Assembly: GCA_949592205.1 (NCBI GenBank)
Contig: CATIUR010000001.1
Location: forward strand, 69,049,559-69,113,558
Source of the DNA: Helichrysum umbraculigerum
Lineage: Eukaryota > Streptophyta > Magnoliopsida > Asterales > Asteraceae
Reading direction: 5' to 3'
DNA: 64,000 nt
How positions within the stretch are numbered: the first letter of the stretch is position 1; the number at the start of each line of letters is the position of its first letter. Under the pieces are notes generated by a model. That model ran no database searches. It was given only the letters and a program-made list of their open reading frames with translations, and was not told the origin of the DNA. The position numbers and the translations under genes were made by a program. Positions 1-10,860 of the stretch are shown here, piece by piece.

Positions 1-911
1 TTAGAGGATCTTGACATTCCCTAGGATTAAACCCCCTCATAAAACCCCCATTTTCAAGCCTAACCTTGCCAATGCCCATTTTCGGTGTTGAAGTTCATTT
101 AGAAAACTTGTTGAGCCTTGGTCTTTTCGTTTCAAATACTCACTTCAAAACCAACCCTTTCTTTACATCTCTTGGCCATAGCCTAAGTTTCTATTCTGTC
201 ACCAAAATCACTACAAGAAACACACTTCTAGAAGAAATCCCAAAAGGAAAAAAGAATATCATCCACAAAAGGACTCCAAAGAAAGGCGTAACCAAAGCTG
301 CCAAAGAAATCAAAGAGCTAAAAACCCAAGGATCATTTAAAGCCAAGGGAAAAGTTCTTCAAAGAAGAAAAAGCTACGAAAAGAAGGCTCTCAAAGAGAG
401 AAATCCAAAAAGAGGTATCAACTAAAAAGTCAAAGATAAGTCATCACAGGAAACTCTTAGGCTATATTAAACTCCCAATTAAACCACCTACAAAACCCTT
501 TTTCCATACACCATCTTCACCCTCTTGCGAATTTCTAGGGATAATTAGCACCGTCCTCATTTAAATATTGTTGATTTGATTCTCGATCAAGCTTATGACA
601 ACGGAAGAGCTACATGACTGGCCCCTGACTGAATTAGAAGTTAGGAAACCCGATACACTTGAGTGAGTTGAGTGAACACCTGTGAGGGCCCCAGTCATGT
701 ATATCTTACGTCATGAAGATTGGAAAGAGAGCTTGTTAAAACCAAAAGTTTGGGAAACATCGAAGGTTAAAACATCGTCTGAAATCTTTTTACCAAGCCT
801 GCAGGAATCAAAGTTCTCCAAGATACGAAGAAACCCTTCCATATTTTCACAGGAAAAAAAACTTGCTGAAGGTTTGCTTGAGGACAAGCAAAACTCTAAG
901 TGTGTGATACT
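1..911 (+). mobile_element. Internal 3' end of an Athila-like LTR element (family A, copy 0)
   Basis: This stretch aligns by eye with 7717-8818, the DNA just upstream of LTR-A2, beginning with the shared words GACATTCC and TAGGATT. It ends in a polypurine-type motif (cttgaggacaag, then ctaagtgtg) directly before LTR-A1. The 119-codon lysine-rich frame at 66-425 is not preserved in the second copy, so I do not call it a gene. The element's 5' part lies outside the window. Confidence 0.7.
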
Positions 912-1506
912 TGATATCGCGTAAAAAGTCACGTTTTTACCATCGAAATCTCTCTCATTCTGGAGCAATATTTGGCATTTGGACTCAAACAACGCACGAA
1001 TTAGTGATAATATGCTAAGAAGATCAAAATGAAGGTTGCACAATGAAAATCAAGCAAAACGGCCAAAAGGCGAAGATTCCACGCACGTTTGAAGATTCAA
1101 GACATCAAAACGAGATTTCAAGGAAAAAGTACCCATCACCAACATTCATCTTACCCAAGATGTTCGTTTTCAAATTACGAATCCAACAGAAGAAGAATCA
1201 GCAAAAACGGATGAAGAATGAAGATTCTACACACGCCGGAAGATTCAAACGATTCGTACGACACATCTAAAGTTCAGAGACATATTTTTGGGATTTCTTT
1301 TCATCATAAGCTTCGTTTTTGAATTACAAATCCAACGCAAAAAGAATCAACGCAAACGGACGCGTAACAAAGAAAACACGCAAGAATCGAGAAACGAGGC
1401 AACAAGCGACGAACTGGTGCGGGTAGCAGCCAGCCGCTGCCGGCCAGCCACCAGGCCGCCGCCGGCTGCCACCCCCTGCACCGTTCCTGCTTTTTGGTCC
1501 TTTCGT

Positions 1507-1651
1507 GTACCCGGTGCTAGACCTTTACACGCTTTTTCGTACCCGGTGCACCACCTTTACGCCCTTTTTTGTACCCGGTGCACCACCTATTCCACCTTTT
1601 GCTAATGTGAGCTTCCAATGGCTAAAATGCACCAAGACTCTCCTATAAATA
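1507..1651 (+). promoter_or_regulatory. Putative LTR-A1 promoter: three 32-bp repeats plus TATA box
   Basis: GTACCCGGTGC recurs at 1507, 1539 and 1571 with an exact 32-bp period; the second and third copies extend to GGTGCACCACC, which contains the palindrome GGTGCACC. A TATAAATA box follows at 1644-1651 inside a near-palindrome (TCCTATAAATAGGA). Position upstream of the LTR's R region makes this the likely core promoter and an upstream element. Promoter activity is inferred. Confidence 0.5.
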
Positions 1652-2653
1652 GGAGGCATGGTTTTCATTTGAAGAATCACCATATACATTCCACACTTTG
1701 GAAAACACACATTTCTATATCTTTATTTCTTTGTAATTTTAGTTGTAATTTTTCCTGGTTAATTAGACTAGCTAATTAACTAATCAAGGAAGATTTGTAC
1801 GGAGGTGATCCGGGACGCATATTCTAGCTACGAGTTATTTGTATCTCTTTCCAGGATTTAATCTATCTATCGTATTTAAATATGTTTGTTCTTCCTTTAA
1901 TAAATTTAAATATGCATGCTAGAATTGTCATGATTAGCTAAATAACTCAATTGTCTGCTATGATAGTCGTTTAGAAAATATTAAATATGTGACTATGTGG
2001 TATGTAGTAAGATTGTGGATGGTTTACATTACAAATAGATATAGGAATTAAATCTTTATCGTTTATCTGCCCAACTCATGTTGTGACTAAAACCTTATCC
2101 AAAAATGAACGTAGCTAACTCATAGGGTATAGGTCACTTAGTTATACTATGTTAGATTGAATCATTGAGCTCGGCATGGCCGGTTTTCTCTAGACCAAAA
2201 CAGGATCCAAGAGACACGGAATATGGGAATAGAGGTAGATTAAGATTAAATTCATATAGACGATATTTTTGAGACAACTTTCGGAATATCCTCAACTTGG
2301 ATAATACTTTTGTATGCTTAAATTAAACTGTTGCTTTGATCGTCTTATTGCATGTTCTTGTTTGATTGTTGCCTTAGGATCATCAAATTAGTGAAATATA
2401 AACGGCATTGACTATCATGAAATAATATGACGGCCCCTATTTGACTGTTCTTTGATATAGTACTGGAAACGCTTACGGCGGAGTACAAATGTATGGAAGT
2501 CCAGAACGACCGAAGGTAGTTATATTATGGATCGAATAACAAACGTATTACCTAGGTTTCCATTTGTGGCACAAATCACCCCTGTTTTGTTGCATCCCTA
2601 AGTAATGTTGATGACTCGTACAAATAAGCGATGACATATTATCCGGCCGCCTA

Positions 2654-5600
2654 TGTCGCACCCCCAAAACACGTGGCAGCGGAAACATGAGGTGTCACGG
2701 GGGCGCCGACCAAATCAAATATTACAACACAAAGATTAAAGCAAACGACCTCTATATGAGACGTTTGAAAATATTACATTACCATAATTCAAATGTTTAT
2801 GGAATATCTGGAGTTCGCATCAACCGTTAAGAGATTTCTAGTACATTACTGAATATACAGAATATAGCTAAATGCAATCTAATCTCTTGATGTTTGAAAA
2901 CCATGCGACTCGAGCTAAGCTTTCCATAAGCTTCCTACTGCGGCGGGTTACCTGAGAAATACATACTAAAAGGTCAACATAAAGTTGGTGAGTCCATAGG
3001 TTTGTAAACAGTCGTTTAGTTATGATCCACAAGATCTCAAGTTGTATCATTCAAAAATGACAGTTAAAAGTATCGTTACCCAATGATAAGTAAAAGTATT
3101 GCATAAAGCAATATAAGTATACCATTTGCAATGAGTCTCATAGTCGAGCTTAGCGTTGTTTGCCTCCGGTAAGTGTACTAATCCGATACACTTCTAAATC
3201 ACAAATAATATTGCATCCGTGGGTTGACTAGCGCGACTAGTCCGGATGGAGATTGTCAATCCCCGATAGTACTATCCAATAATATTCACGCACAAATTTA
3301 ACGACTACGATGGGTAGAGGACTTTAGTGGATTAATCAGGTCTCATGCAATCCGTATAAAAAGTTGTTACAGTACTTGTGATCATAAAAGCAGTTGTATA
3401 AAACAGTTGTATGTATTCTCACCCCATTTAGAAAACAGTAAAAATGGGCTATGAAACTCACCAGAGTTAAGCATGTAGCAAGCAATAATCAAATAGCAAG
3501 CAAAGTCCAAAGCGCAACCTTCTAACGTCCTAAACGTATAAGGTTGTGTAAGTAGATGTCTTATAAGACCATCTATAGCGATTGTATAAGTGGGTTTTAA
3601 TGTCCACTTAAGCCAATCGTGTAGGTGGAGGGTTAATGTCCACCTAGAGCTAGTTCATCAACTAGTATGTCCAAATAAGTTGTTCAAGTTCGTTTATCAA
3701 AAACGTGTATGACCCGTTGGTGAAAGTTTGTAATAATAATTCATTTAGACATTATTATCAAGTTTGTTTAGTTGTATACTATTCAGTAGTACAAATCGTG
3801 TGTTGCAAATAGATTATTTTAGTTTGTATAAGCCTTAAACCGTAGGTCAAAGTTGGTCAACTCGTTGGTCAAAGCTGGTCAAACGTGGTCAAACTGGTCA
3901 AACCTGGTCAAACCTGGTCAAACCTGGTCAAACTGGTCAAGGTTGGTCAAACTATGAGTCACTTCTCAATTTATAGAGTCACTTATAGAGTCACTTCTGA
4001 TTTTATGAGTCACTTCTCAATTTATGAGTCACTTATAGAGTCACTTCTGATTTTATGAGTCACTTATAGAGTCACTTCTGATTTTATGAGTCACTTATAG
4101 AGTCACTTCTAATTTATATGTCGGTTTTTAATTCGGGAAGCTTTCTAAGTTTAGTTTTTGGTCCAAGTTACTAACTAAGTCACCCAAACCCATTTTTGTT
4201 ACCACTTTCCAAAAATAGTAAGTTTTGTCGTTTTCAGAAACCGAGCCGTTTTTGTTGACTTGGTCAAACCGACTCGGTTTGATCGGAAACTTTTACCCAA
4301 CCCATATATCAGTTTATAGAGTCCAAATAATTTGTCGGTTCGTGTCGGCGTTCGCCCGAATTGTCGGTTTTTAACATGCAACTTAAGATATCAAGATTTC
4401 ATAATTTTCGACTTTTGTCGGTTTGGTTCGCCATTAAATTTCTACCACTTCTGGTCCAAATTAAGGTTTACAATTTTTATCAACTGATCATTCATGTATC
4501 TAGTACCTAGTGTAAAATTCCTGAGATTGGTAGTGTTCATTTCGATAGTCAATTAATTCCGCGTAACAACCGAACTCGGTTTTCGAAAACTTTCAAACCA
4601 GACTCAAAGATCAGTTTATAGCCAAAAATACGTACAGATCTGGAAAACGTGTAAAACACAAAAGTTGTAGCTCTTTTTAATACGCAACTTTAAAAAAAAA
4701 TCGTTATCTAATTCTTCCTAGAACTCCAGATACGACCATTTTTGTAAGCTGTGTTTTAGAAGACAGAATATGTCACTTTATATGTGTGTTATAAAAACGT
4801 ATTTTACCAAGGATTTTGGACATAAACATGTTAAATGGACTATAAAACATCAAAATCGGTAGCATGAAAGTATATAAATGAGGAGTTCATGTGATTCTTA
4901 CAAAGGGGATGATGGTTGAAAGAAGGAGAAGTTCTTGTAGCTTGCAATTCTTGAAAAACACTAGCAAGTGGTGGTGGATCTTTGTGGTGGTTGATGGTTG
5001 TTTATGGTGGTGGTTAAGGGCTGAAGTTTCCAGAGATTAGATAGAGAGTGGGTTGAGTTTTAGAGAGGATATGAGTGGAGATGATAAGTGTTGAGTGTGA
5101 AATGGTTTGTGCATGTTCTTGCATGAGTTTCTAATGGAGGAGTGATCAAGTGGGCATGTGCTTGCACATGGGGGAGGGGTGGCTGGCCCCTAGGGGGTCC
5201 CACAAGGGGTGTTTTAGTCATTTCTCATTTTCTATTTAATTAGTTACGTCCTCCACTCATTTACTAGATTGTTTAGACGTTTATTCGCACGTTAAATATT
5301 TTATACACGTTTTTAAGTAACGATTTAAATTCCAATATTTTCACTTGAAGTATTTATTCTAAATACTTGAAAAACATTTAAAAATGTTTCGTTAATTCGT
5401 CGGCCTCGATTTGCGTATTAGTTCTATGGAGGTTTAATCGCGTAACGTTTTTATTGACGAATTACTATACAATGTTTTCAGTAATAATTTCATACAAAAT
5501 AATATATCTTAAAATTATAAAAATATATTTTTGACTTTCGTTCGACTGTCGGGCGCGTTCCGCGTGTTTCTGTGCGTTTTACTTTATACGGTATTAATGA

Positions 5601-5924
5601 TTCGTTAAATATTATCACCATAATATTTGTAAGTTTTGGAGTTTATTAAATAATTTCATATTATTTAATGTTTTGTTCACCAACGTCCGTATTTATACTG
5701 TGTCGGACTCTGTCCGGTTGTTTCACACAATTTCACCAAATTGCGTAAGCGTAATTACATCTAATCACGTAAGCGTAATATAAATCAATTACGGGAGTGT
5801 ATATTCACATAAATATACAAATAGTTACAAGTAATTACAAGTATTTAGCCTAATACTAAACTAAACACACGTAATTAGGGTTTCTAGCAGGTATATTAGT
5901 GACCCTAAATCGTCGGGTGTCACA
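2654..5924. mobile_element. Solo LTR of family C (3271 bp) with 5-bp target duplication
   Basis: It starts TGTCGCACCCCC and ends GGGTGTCACA, that is TG...CA. It is flanked by perfect copies of GCCTA (2649-2653 and 5925-5929), and the LTR-A1 sequence resumes outside it. No gag or pol frame is present. The end sequence (reverse complement GGGGGTGCGACA) and an inner block around 3420-3470 also occur, inverted, at 31.66-33.22 kb, so this is a family with at least two members here. Such ends resemble long LTRs of plant Ty3/gypsy chromoviruses; that lineage assignment is tentative. Transcriptional orientation was not determined. Confidence 0.8.
3845..4112. repeat. Two short tandem repeat blocks in the family-C solo LTR
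   Basis: At 3845-3952 the word GGTCAAAC/GGTCAA is repeated about eleven times at roughly 10-bp spacing. It is followed at about 3955-4112 by units built on GAGTCACTT in alternating forms (GAGTCACTTCTGATTTTAT and GAGTCACTTATA). The inverted family-C copy lacks these and has a different repeat array instead. Confidence 0.8.
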
Positions 5925-6529
5925 GCCTAGACCGGTTGGCCCAACCTATTTCGGTGAGGATAACCCTCGTTCATAAGATTGTTAATTCAACAAACTATGC
6001 CATGATTCGGACATCTCTGACGACCGAGATTGGGGAATAGGATTCGAGGTTGACTGTCGGATAATGTGGGTATACATTTGAGATAACTTTCGGTGTGTAC
6101 TTTAATATAGTATGCAATCCACGTGACATTATGTTTGCCTGATTGTGGACACCTCCGCGTTAGACCGATAGGAGGATTGTAGTAATAGCTCACATTAACT
6201 TACGAACTTGTCTTCATTATACTCCCCATATCTAATAACTTCTAAACCACATCATAGTAGACAATCGCTTTAATTGCTGAACGCCCGAAGTAACCTCCAT
6301 CTTCTAATTTAGTTTAGTTTAATTTAGGATAAAAAAAACCCAAAACCAAAACCAACTCTTTTAACCCTAGCTAAATACATAAAAGTTTCTAAACTCCCTA
6401 GTTTCAATTTGTCGCGCTTTGAAGAATGATCCTAGGTCATACTTGTCCTTTGCTAGCCCTTTGATTAGCATAATAAGTAACCCTAGGCCCCAGCCTTATA
6501 AATTAAAAACCCACTGCTGTGCCACGTCA

Positions 6530-8818
6530 CCATTAGAAATTCCAACGACCGGTGCGTGGTGCAACATTGACCCTACTGCCGGGCCTTCCACTGGTCCTAC
6601 TCCTACTACTCCTGCTGCTGCGGTTACTGAGCCAGCCATGTCCCCAGGATCACCCGATCACAGCCTCCTTGAGCAGATATTGGCTATGGTGGATACTCAC
6701 AGTTCAGTCACTCCCACCACCACTAACGAGATTGTGGCACAGGCTATGGCTGCTATTGACTTTTCCATCCCATCTCTGACATCTGTCTTTGATAGGGATG
6801 CTGAGGAGGATTTTGATCCTGACACTGATGACCTGCTTGATGACCTTTAGACTTTATCTTTATTACATTTTCTTTCTGTATTATAACTCTGTACTTACGC
6901 TTTAGACCTTCTATCTACTGTGTTGAGATGCTATGATGTGTGTTGATGTTGTTTGCAGAATTCAACTTTGTGTGGAATGGATGATCTTAAACGAGCCTGG
7001 TCCTTAAAATCCAGCAATTCACTAGCACCACTCCTACACAAATCTGGTCTATTCCTGTAAACACAATGGGGGAGTCTCTGTTCTTTTTCCCCGTTTCAGT
7101 TATGTTTTATTATGGCTATGTTAGTGTGTTTAATTTCTTTGCCTCATCCTAAACTTATCACTAAGTGTGGGATTCCAGCCCAAATTTAACACTTGAGAAA
7201 CATCTACTTACATGTTCAAACTTTAAGTGTGGGATTTTACTAGTAAAATCTCTATTCAAGAGAACATTAGGGACAATGTTCCTCTAAGTGTGGGATGGTA
7301 GGTATAGAATACTTGAGATAGTGATTTTATGTCCAAAACAGCAATCTTTCTCTCAAACTTTTTCAAAAATAAGGTAAATTTTTTCAAAATTAATGAGTCT
7401 AACCGCTCGGTTAACTCAGTTTTTGAGTCTTAGATACTACTGAGAGAAACCATTTTCAAAATATATGTATGATATTTCTAAAAGCCTAAAGGAAATAAGG
7501 TAGAAATTGCTTAAGCAAGAATTGATAATCCAAAGGAGCATGGCTAGGCACATACAACCCTTTGCAGTGAGGTATCTTGAGCCCAAAAGCATTCATTTTA
7601 AATGCTTCACTTTTATTTCTTGTGTGTGCCGATGCCTGCATCTCTGAATTAGAACTTGCTCTTGACATGCGTTTCAAGACCATATTGGTGTGTACCGTAC
7701 GCGGTATAGGTGCAATTAGATGACCTTGACATTCCTTAGGATTTAACCCATTTTCTACATATCTTTTCAAGCCCAAAACCCTTTCCGATGCTCATTTTTA
7801 GTATCGAAGATCCGCCTAGTACACCCTGTTGAGCCTAAACTTTTCGTTTCTTCAAAACCCTAATTTTTACCCACTTCCCAAAAATATCCCCAAACTTATC
7901 TTAGAATTTCTGAGGTTATGAAGGACATCTTTTAAAATATCCGTTTCAAATATCCTACTCATTCACATTCTCCAAAATCAAGCTTCTCAAAAATGGTGTG
8001 GAAAATTTAGCACATAAGAGAGCCCAAAAGGACGATGGTGCGGGAAAATTAGCACATGGAAAAGAATCGAAATGATCAAGATAGAAGAAAGGATTTCTGA
8101 AGGATTCAAAATATAAAATCTTCCTTGGAAATTCTCTATCAAAAAAATTCTAAAGAAAACAAAAAAAAAAAAAGAAGAAAAATCAAGAAAAGAAAAAGAA
8201 AATAGCTCCAAAAATAAAGATGAAAATTTCAAAGTATCGCTCTTCAAAGAAAAATCCGATAGAAGCTGAAACAACTGCCAACTCTCCGTTCTACTCCGTT
8301 CTAAATAAAGTTGTTCATGATCTCAGTGATTTTAGGATAAGCTAAACACCCTCACAACCAAAAATACCACTATCCATACCCTTCACCCTCGCCGAACATT
8401 ACAACCATCTGAATGTCGTGGGATAATTAGCACCATCCTCACCTAAGTGGTGGAGATTCGATTCTCGATCAAGCCTATGACGATGAGTGCAACATGACTG
8501 GCTATTTTGAGCAATTTCGTTTGATCTAGGTTGATAGGAAATCCGATACACTTTGAGTGAATTGAGTGACCACCTTTAGTGAGATCGCCTAGTCATGTGT
8601 ACTCCAAGATCACGAGATTTGGAAATATGCCTAAGAGAATCTCTTCTTGCTTATGGAAGGATCATCTTATCTTTCTCCACACTTTTAGGATAACTCACTT
8701 ATATGAGGAAATGCTAATCTTGGGAAAATTCTCTGACTCGCCCCTAAAAACATGACTTAAAAATATTTTCAGAGAGTTGTTGCTTGAGGACAAGAAACGT
8801 CTAAGTGTGGGATAGCTT
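6530..8818 (+). mobile_element. Internal region of a gag-pol-less family-A element
   Basis: This lies between LTR-A1 and LTR-A2 and has no retroviral-type domain. At 6552-6850 there is a Pro/Thr-rich then acidic frame of about 100 codons ending TAG; I do not recognise it and doubt that it is expressed. AAGTGTGGGA occurs four times (about 7162, 7222, 7285, 8802), the last as the polypurine tract next to LTR-A2. A/G-rich DNA at about 8090-8230 holds a poly-A/GAA stretch. It resembles the non-coding 3' third of Athila elements, implying internal deletion of gag-pol. Confidence 0.6.
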
Positions 8819-10788
8819 GATGTGGCGTAAAAAGTCATGTTTTTATGAGCCTTATTCCTCACTTTTTGAGCCAATCTTTAGTGAAAACATTCCAAAACAT
8901 TGATTATTTACTAAAATTCACTAAAGTGGTTCAAAAGTAGACGTTGTGACAAAAATCACTGAAAACACTCGGATAACGCACAAAACACGTCTTTTTAATC
9001 CAAGCCGATTCCTCCGCCCTCATTTTCCTATCAAGACACCCCTCCACACTTCACTACACACCAATTTTCTCATTCTCATTCTTTCCTTACACTTTCTCTC
9101 TCACACACATCACTCTCTCTCTCTAGTTTCTCTCTCACACACATCACTCTCTCTCTCTAGTTTCTCTCTCTAGAGATTTTCTCTCTCTAGAATTGAGCTA
9201 GTTAGAGAGATAGTTAGGTAGAGGTAGCTTTTAGCTTTTGTACGGAATTATTCCAAGATGTTGTATTCGCGAAGTTCTGTCTGTAATAAATTCGTATCAG
9301 GTTCTATTTATATATCTCTTACTTTCCATATTTAAACATGTGTTGCTTTGTTTATGCTTGTTTAGGATTGTATGCTAGATATATAATGTTAGGCTAGACA
9401 TTTCTTCATGTTTACTATGATATAGTTATGTTAGAATAGTCAATATGTTTGTGCCATGCTGTTACTCTGTCTGTGTTGCTTTAAACTGTGTATGAATTTA
9501 TAAACTGAGTCTCGAATGTTTATCTATCCAACTTATGCTGTGGTTAGAAGCTTCCTGCTAGAACTTGGCCAATTATTAGTGGTACGTTCTCAACCTATTC
9601 TATGCCCGATGATCAATGAACTCGGTGTGGCTGTGTTCTCTAGATTGAAACATATCATAAGAGACACGGAGCGTAGGACTCGAGATAGGTTAGACTCATG
9701 TTTATCTGTTCGGTATCTTTGAGAGAACTTTCGGGATATCTATGATCTGATTATTAGTTACCTGCTATGCTTAGGATTATAATGTTCTGTTATGTGTCAC
9801 CCTATTGCATGTTCTTGTTTGATTGTTGCCTTAGGAATGATGCATGGTAGAGTTATCCCCTTGGTTCATATCAGTAACTGTATGATTAGGTTTTCAGAAA
9901 TGGAATATTGATTTACACAGTAGATTAACATGCATGGAATAGTTGTGATGATTTATATGTTTAATGCTGAACAATTTAACCAACCGTTAGCCCGACTATC
10001 CCAACTTGGTCCGCGGGATTATCCACGTTTGTGTTTTTGTTCAATCAACAATTCACGCTATGATGCAGACGTCTCTGACGACTGTGACTGGGGACCAGGA
10101 TTCGAGGATAGTTGTCGGTTGAATTGGTCTGTACATTTGGGAGAACTTCTGGTGTATTGGACATTCTATAACTGCTATCCACGTGACATGTTATTTATCT
10201 GATTGCGGACAACTCTACGTTAGATATCTAATAGGCTCGTAGTTATAGCTCATTAGGATATAGGAAATCCTGGAAAGTAACGTGGAACCCTAATTAATGT
10301 AACGAAAAAACCGTAAAACGCCCTACTACTCGGTATAGTGCTGGAAACACCAGTTGGTGGAGTACAAACGTATGGAAGCCGCGGAACGGTCGTAGGTACA
10401 ATACTTTGCATTTATTATGTTTCTATCCTCTCCAGATTAATCATCATACCTAGTAGCCTTACCCTTGACTACTCACCAATAACATATAACGAAATCAAAG
10501 TAAACACTCGCGTATCCTCTGTCGTCCGAGTCTCCGTGCAAACCTATTTTATTTTATTTGCTTTTTCGTAGATTTATATTTAGTTATAAAAACAAACCTA
10601 TCCAAAGCTTTTAAAACCCTAGCTAGATTACCAAAGATAATTAAACCTCCTAGACTCCCATGCCCGTTGTAGTTTGAAGAACGACCCAGAGTCATACGTA
10701 CCGCTTACTGCCCCTTTAGGTTCATTAAGTAGTATACAGCTTAGGATTCCCCAGCTTTACAAATTTTATAGCTTACTCTGCCGTGCAT
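8819..10788 (+). repeat. LTR-A2, Athila-like family A
   Basis: It starts TGATGTGGCG right after the polypurine motif at about 8785-8817. It shares the R/U5-side blocks with LTR-A1 but in a different order: the block containing CTGGAAAC...GGAGTACAAA is at about 10330-10412 here, after the TCTCTGACGAC block, whereas in LTR-A1 it is at 2456-2524, before it. The U3 contains a 35-bp CT-rich unit repeated twice (about 9094-9162). The 3' edge is placed where similarity to LTR-A1 fades, before the gag frame; uncertain by tens of bases. Confidence 0.6.
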
Positions 10789-10860
10789 CCCGGTTGGACC
10801 GGAACAACGACCAGTGTAAAAACTGACCGACCGCTGGGATCACGACAGAACTGTCACGGT

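Larger units (their letters stand above)
912..6529 (+). repeat. LTR-A1, Athila-like family A, interrupted by a solo LTR
   Basis: It begins TGATATCGCGTAAAAAGTC, matching TGATGTGGCGTAAAAAGTC at the start of LTR-A2 (8819). Both starts follow the same polypurine motif. Shared blocks include the GAGACACGGA region (about 2213 and 9661), the GCATGTTCTTGTTTGATTG block and the TCTCTGACGAC block (about 6013 and 10070). It is split at 2653/5925 by a 3271-bp insertion. The U3 (about 912-1640) differs strongly from that of LTR-A2 and holds a degenerate 150-bp-spaced duplication (about 1160-1210 and 1310-1360). The 3' edge near 6529 is set only by comparison with LTR-A2 and is uncertain. Confidence 0.65.

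Noticed and set aside
66..425. Lysine-rich 119-codon frame in the family-A internal region
   Set aside because: The homologous DNA near 7.8-8.3 kb does not keep the frame, and composition follows an A-rich tract. Not supported as a gene.
2654..5924. Complete retrotransposon or two-LTR element of family C
   Set aside because: The start of the LTR is not repeated inside and there is no primer site or polypurine tract, so a solo LTR is the simpler reading.
6419..6850. 143-codon frame spanning the LTR-A1 edge
   Set aside because: It starts in the LTR, is low complexity (Pro/Thr) and matches no retroelement domain that I know. Described only as part of the internal region.
7486..7776. 96-codon minus-strand frame in the family-A internal region
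   Set aside because: No domain, no supporting context, and the related stretch at 1-60 is too short to test conservation.
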